This document shows positions 63,253 to 64,000 of a stretch of DNA of 64,000 bases, piece after piece (the stretch's first letter is position 1; each line of letters begins with the position of its first letter). The stretch is taken from positions 9,912,143 to 9,976,142 of the forward strand of contig CM037845.1 in assembly GCA_021234535.1 (NCBI GenBank), written 5' to 3'. Both the position numbers and the translations under genes were made by a program. The notes beneath the pieces are model-generated. The model worked only from the letters and a program-made list of their open reading frames with translations, was not told where the DNA came from and ran no database searches. The stretch is from Stichopus chloronotus (Eukaryota > Echinodermata > Holothuroidea > Aspidochirotida > Stichopodidae).

Positions 63253-64000
63253 CTGACGGGAAAAAAAAGGGCAAGAGTGAGCGAGAAACTTTTGCCTGTT
63301 ACAAAAGTAAAACTTGGAGAGGGAAAAGGGTAGCATTCCGGGGAAAAATGTTCCCATTTTATAACTGTTGAAAGTTGCTCTAATTTATAAAAAAACAAAC
63401 CTACGATAGTTTACGGTTTACACACTTTTTTTGTTTGATGGTCTTTGATGTTTTAAATTTAGTCGTTTTCTGCAACTTTCCTATTTCGCTAAAATTTTGC
63501 CTGGATCAGCATGCTTTGATGAAGGTGCGATTTCCATTCCGCTCAATGCTCTTGAGATTGCCTCGCAGCCTCTCTTTTCAATATTCAGAAATCTCTTCCT
63601 GAAAAAAGAGTACCACATTTTACACTGCACTTGACTACAAACACATTTACATTTTCACAATTTCTTCACTGTATTTCAACGTGCATTCTCATAAAATGTT
63701 TTTTTGTCTCTCTGAGGTCACTTTGTTCGAAGCTTCCTGATATAATCGGCAGCACGAAACTCTGCGAAGATCATTAACCACAATCAAACATACCATCCAT
63801 GTTTAGTGAGTGCCAAATGCTGAATAAAATTACACATTAACCATTCGATGATTGACTCCTCAGACGGCAACCGTCCTGAAAGCTGTGAGATGATCATCAT
63901 TTGCAGCGAAACCTTCTTTAAAACTCTCTTTACATTAATTGTGAGATCAATATAAACTGTAAAGTGAAAAAAAAAGGTGTTCCTTGTCCGTTCACTGCCC
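63253..64000 (-). other. SESN: Start-proximal sestrin intron (partial)
   Basis: This DNA lies upstream of the first visible sestrin exon. It ends in a T tract and CAG acceptor at 63253. I looked for the N-terminal sestrin sequence here and did not find it. A 35-codon open stretch on the minus strand near 63795-63900 has no resemblance to sestrin and is probably chance. Confidence 0.7.

Noticed and set aside
63795..63900. A 35-codon minus-strand frame as a possible upstream sestrin exon
   Set aside because: No resemblance to the sestrin N-terminus and no acceptor of the right phase was identified.
1..64000. tRNA or rRNA genes
   Set aside because: I saw no convincing A-box/B-box pair with cloverleaf pairing and no rRNA-like sequence; a dedicated scan was not possible.

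Overview
The window is animal nuclear DNA. It is AT-rich, has short GT-AG-bounded exons separated by introns of 0.35 to 17.7 kb, carries many microsatellites and old non-autonomous repeats, and shows no bacterial-style gene packing. The protein content and repeat style (145-bp modules containing TGACCTTTGACC, runs of AGGCCTA words, pogo/Tigger-type ends, a BEL/Pao gag relic) fit a marine deuterostome invertebrate. An echinoderm such as a sea cucumber or sea urchin is my best guess, but this is inference.

The one gene identified with confidence is a sestrin on the minus strand. Eight exons run from 63252 down to 28221. All seven splice junctions have GT/AG ends and matching codon phases. Together they encode about 418 residues that align from residue 63 or so of human SESN2 (480 aa) to its C-terminus. 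The first ~60 residues and the promoter lie beyond position 64000. The alkylhydroperoxidase cysteine, the leucine-pocket residues and the Asp-Asp pair needed for GATOR2 binding are all present. Two things are odd. The histidine of the peroxidase triad is replaced by glutamine, and exon 7 of the eight carries one extra base near 29488 that breaks the frame.

Layout: 1-4.2 kb, no gene seen. 4.2-8.55 kb, a tentative three-exon small-protein gene on the minus strand with a poly(A) signal. 8.55-13.1 kb, GC-richer promoter-like DNA followed by MITE and SINE-like repeats. 13.1-28.2 kb, DNA downstream of sestrin: low-confidence candidate exons (13.55-13.84 kb, 18.98-19.29 kb), a degenerate tandem array (23.4-23.8 kb) and a striking palindromic array (26.4-27.0 kb). 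28.2-63.25 kb, sestrin exons and introns, the introns holding most of the repeats, a BEL/Pao fragment and a cluster of unexplained plus-strand ORFs (55.96-57.2 kb). 63.25-64 kb, the start of the next sestrin intron.

I found no convincing novel multi-gene system. The most checkable items are the sestrin frame break and His-to-Gln change, a possible 43-nt frame-breaking cassette exon at 60805-60847, a G-rich intronic tract just downstream of a sestrin 5' splice site, and the trimeric CAACTGCAGTTG array.
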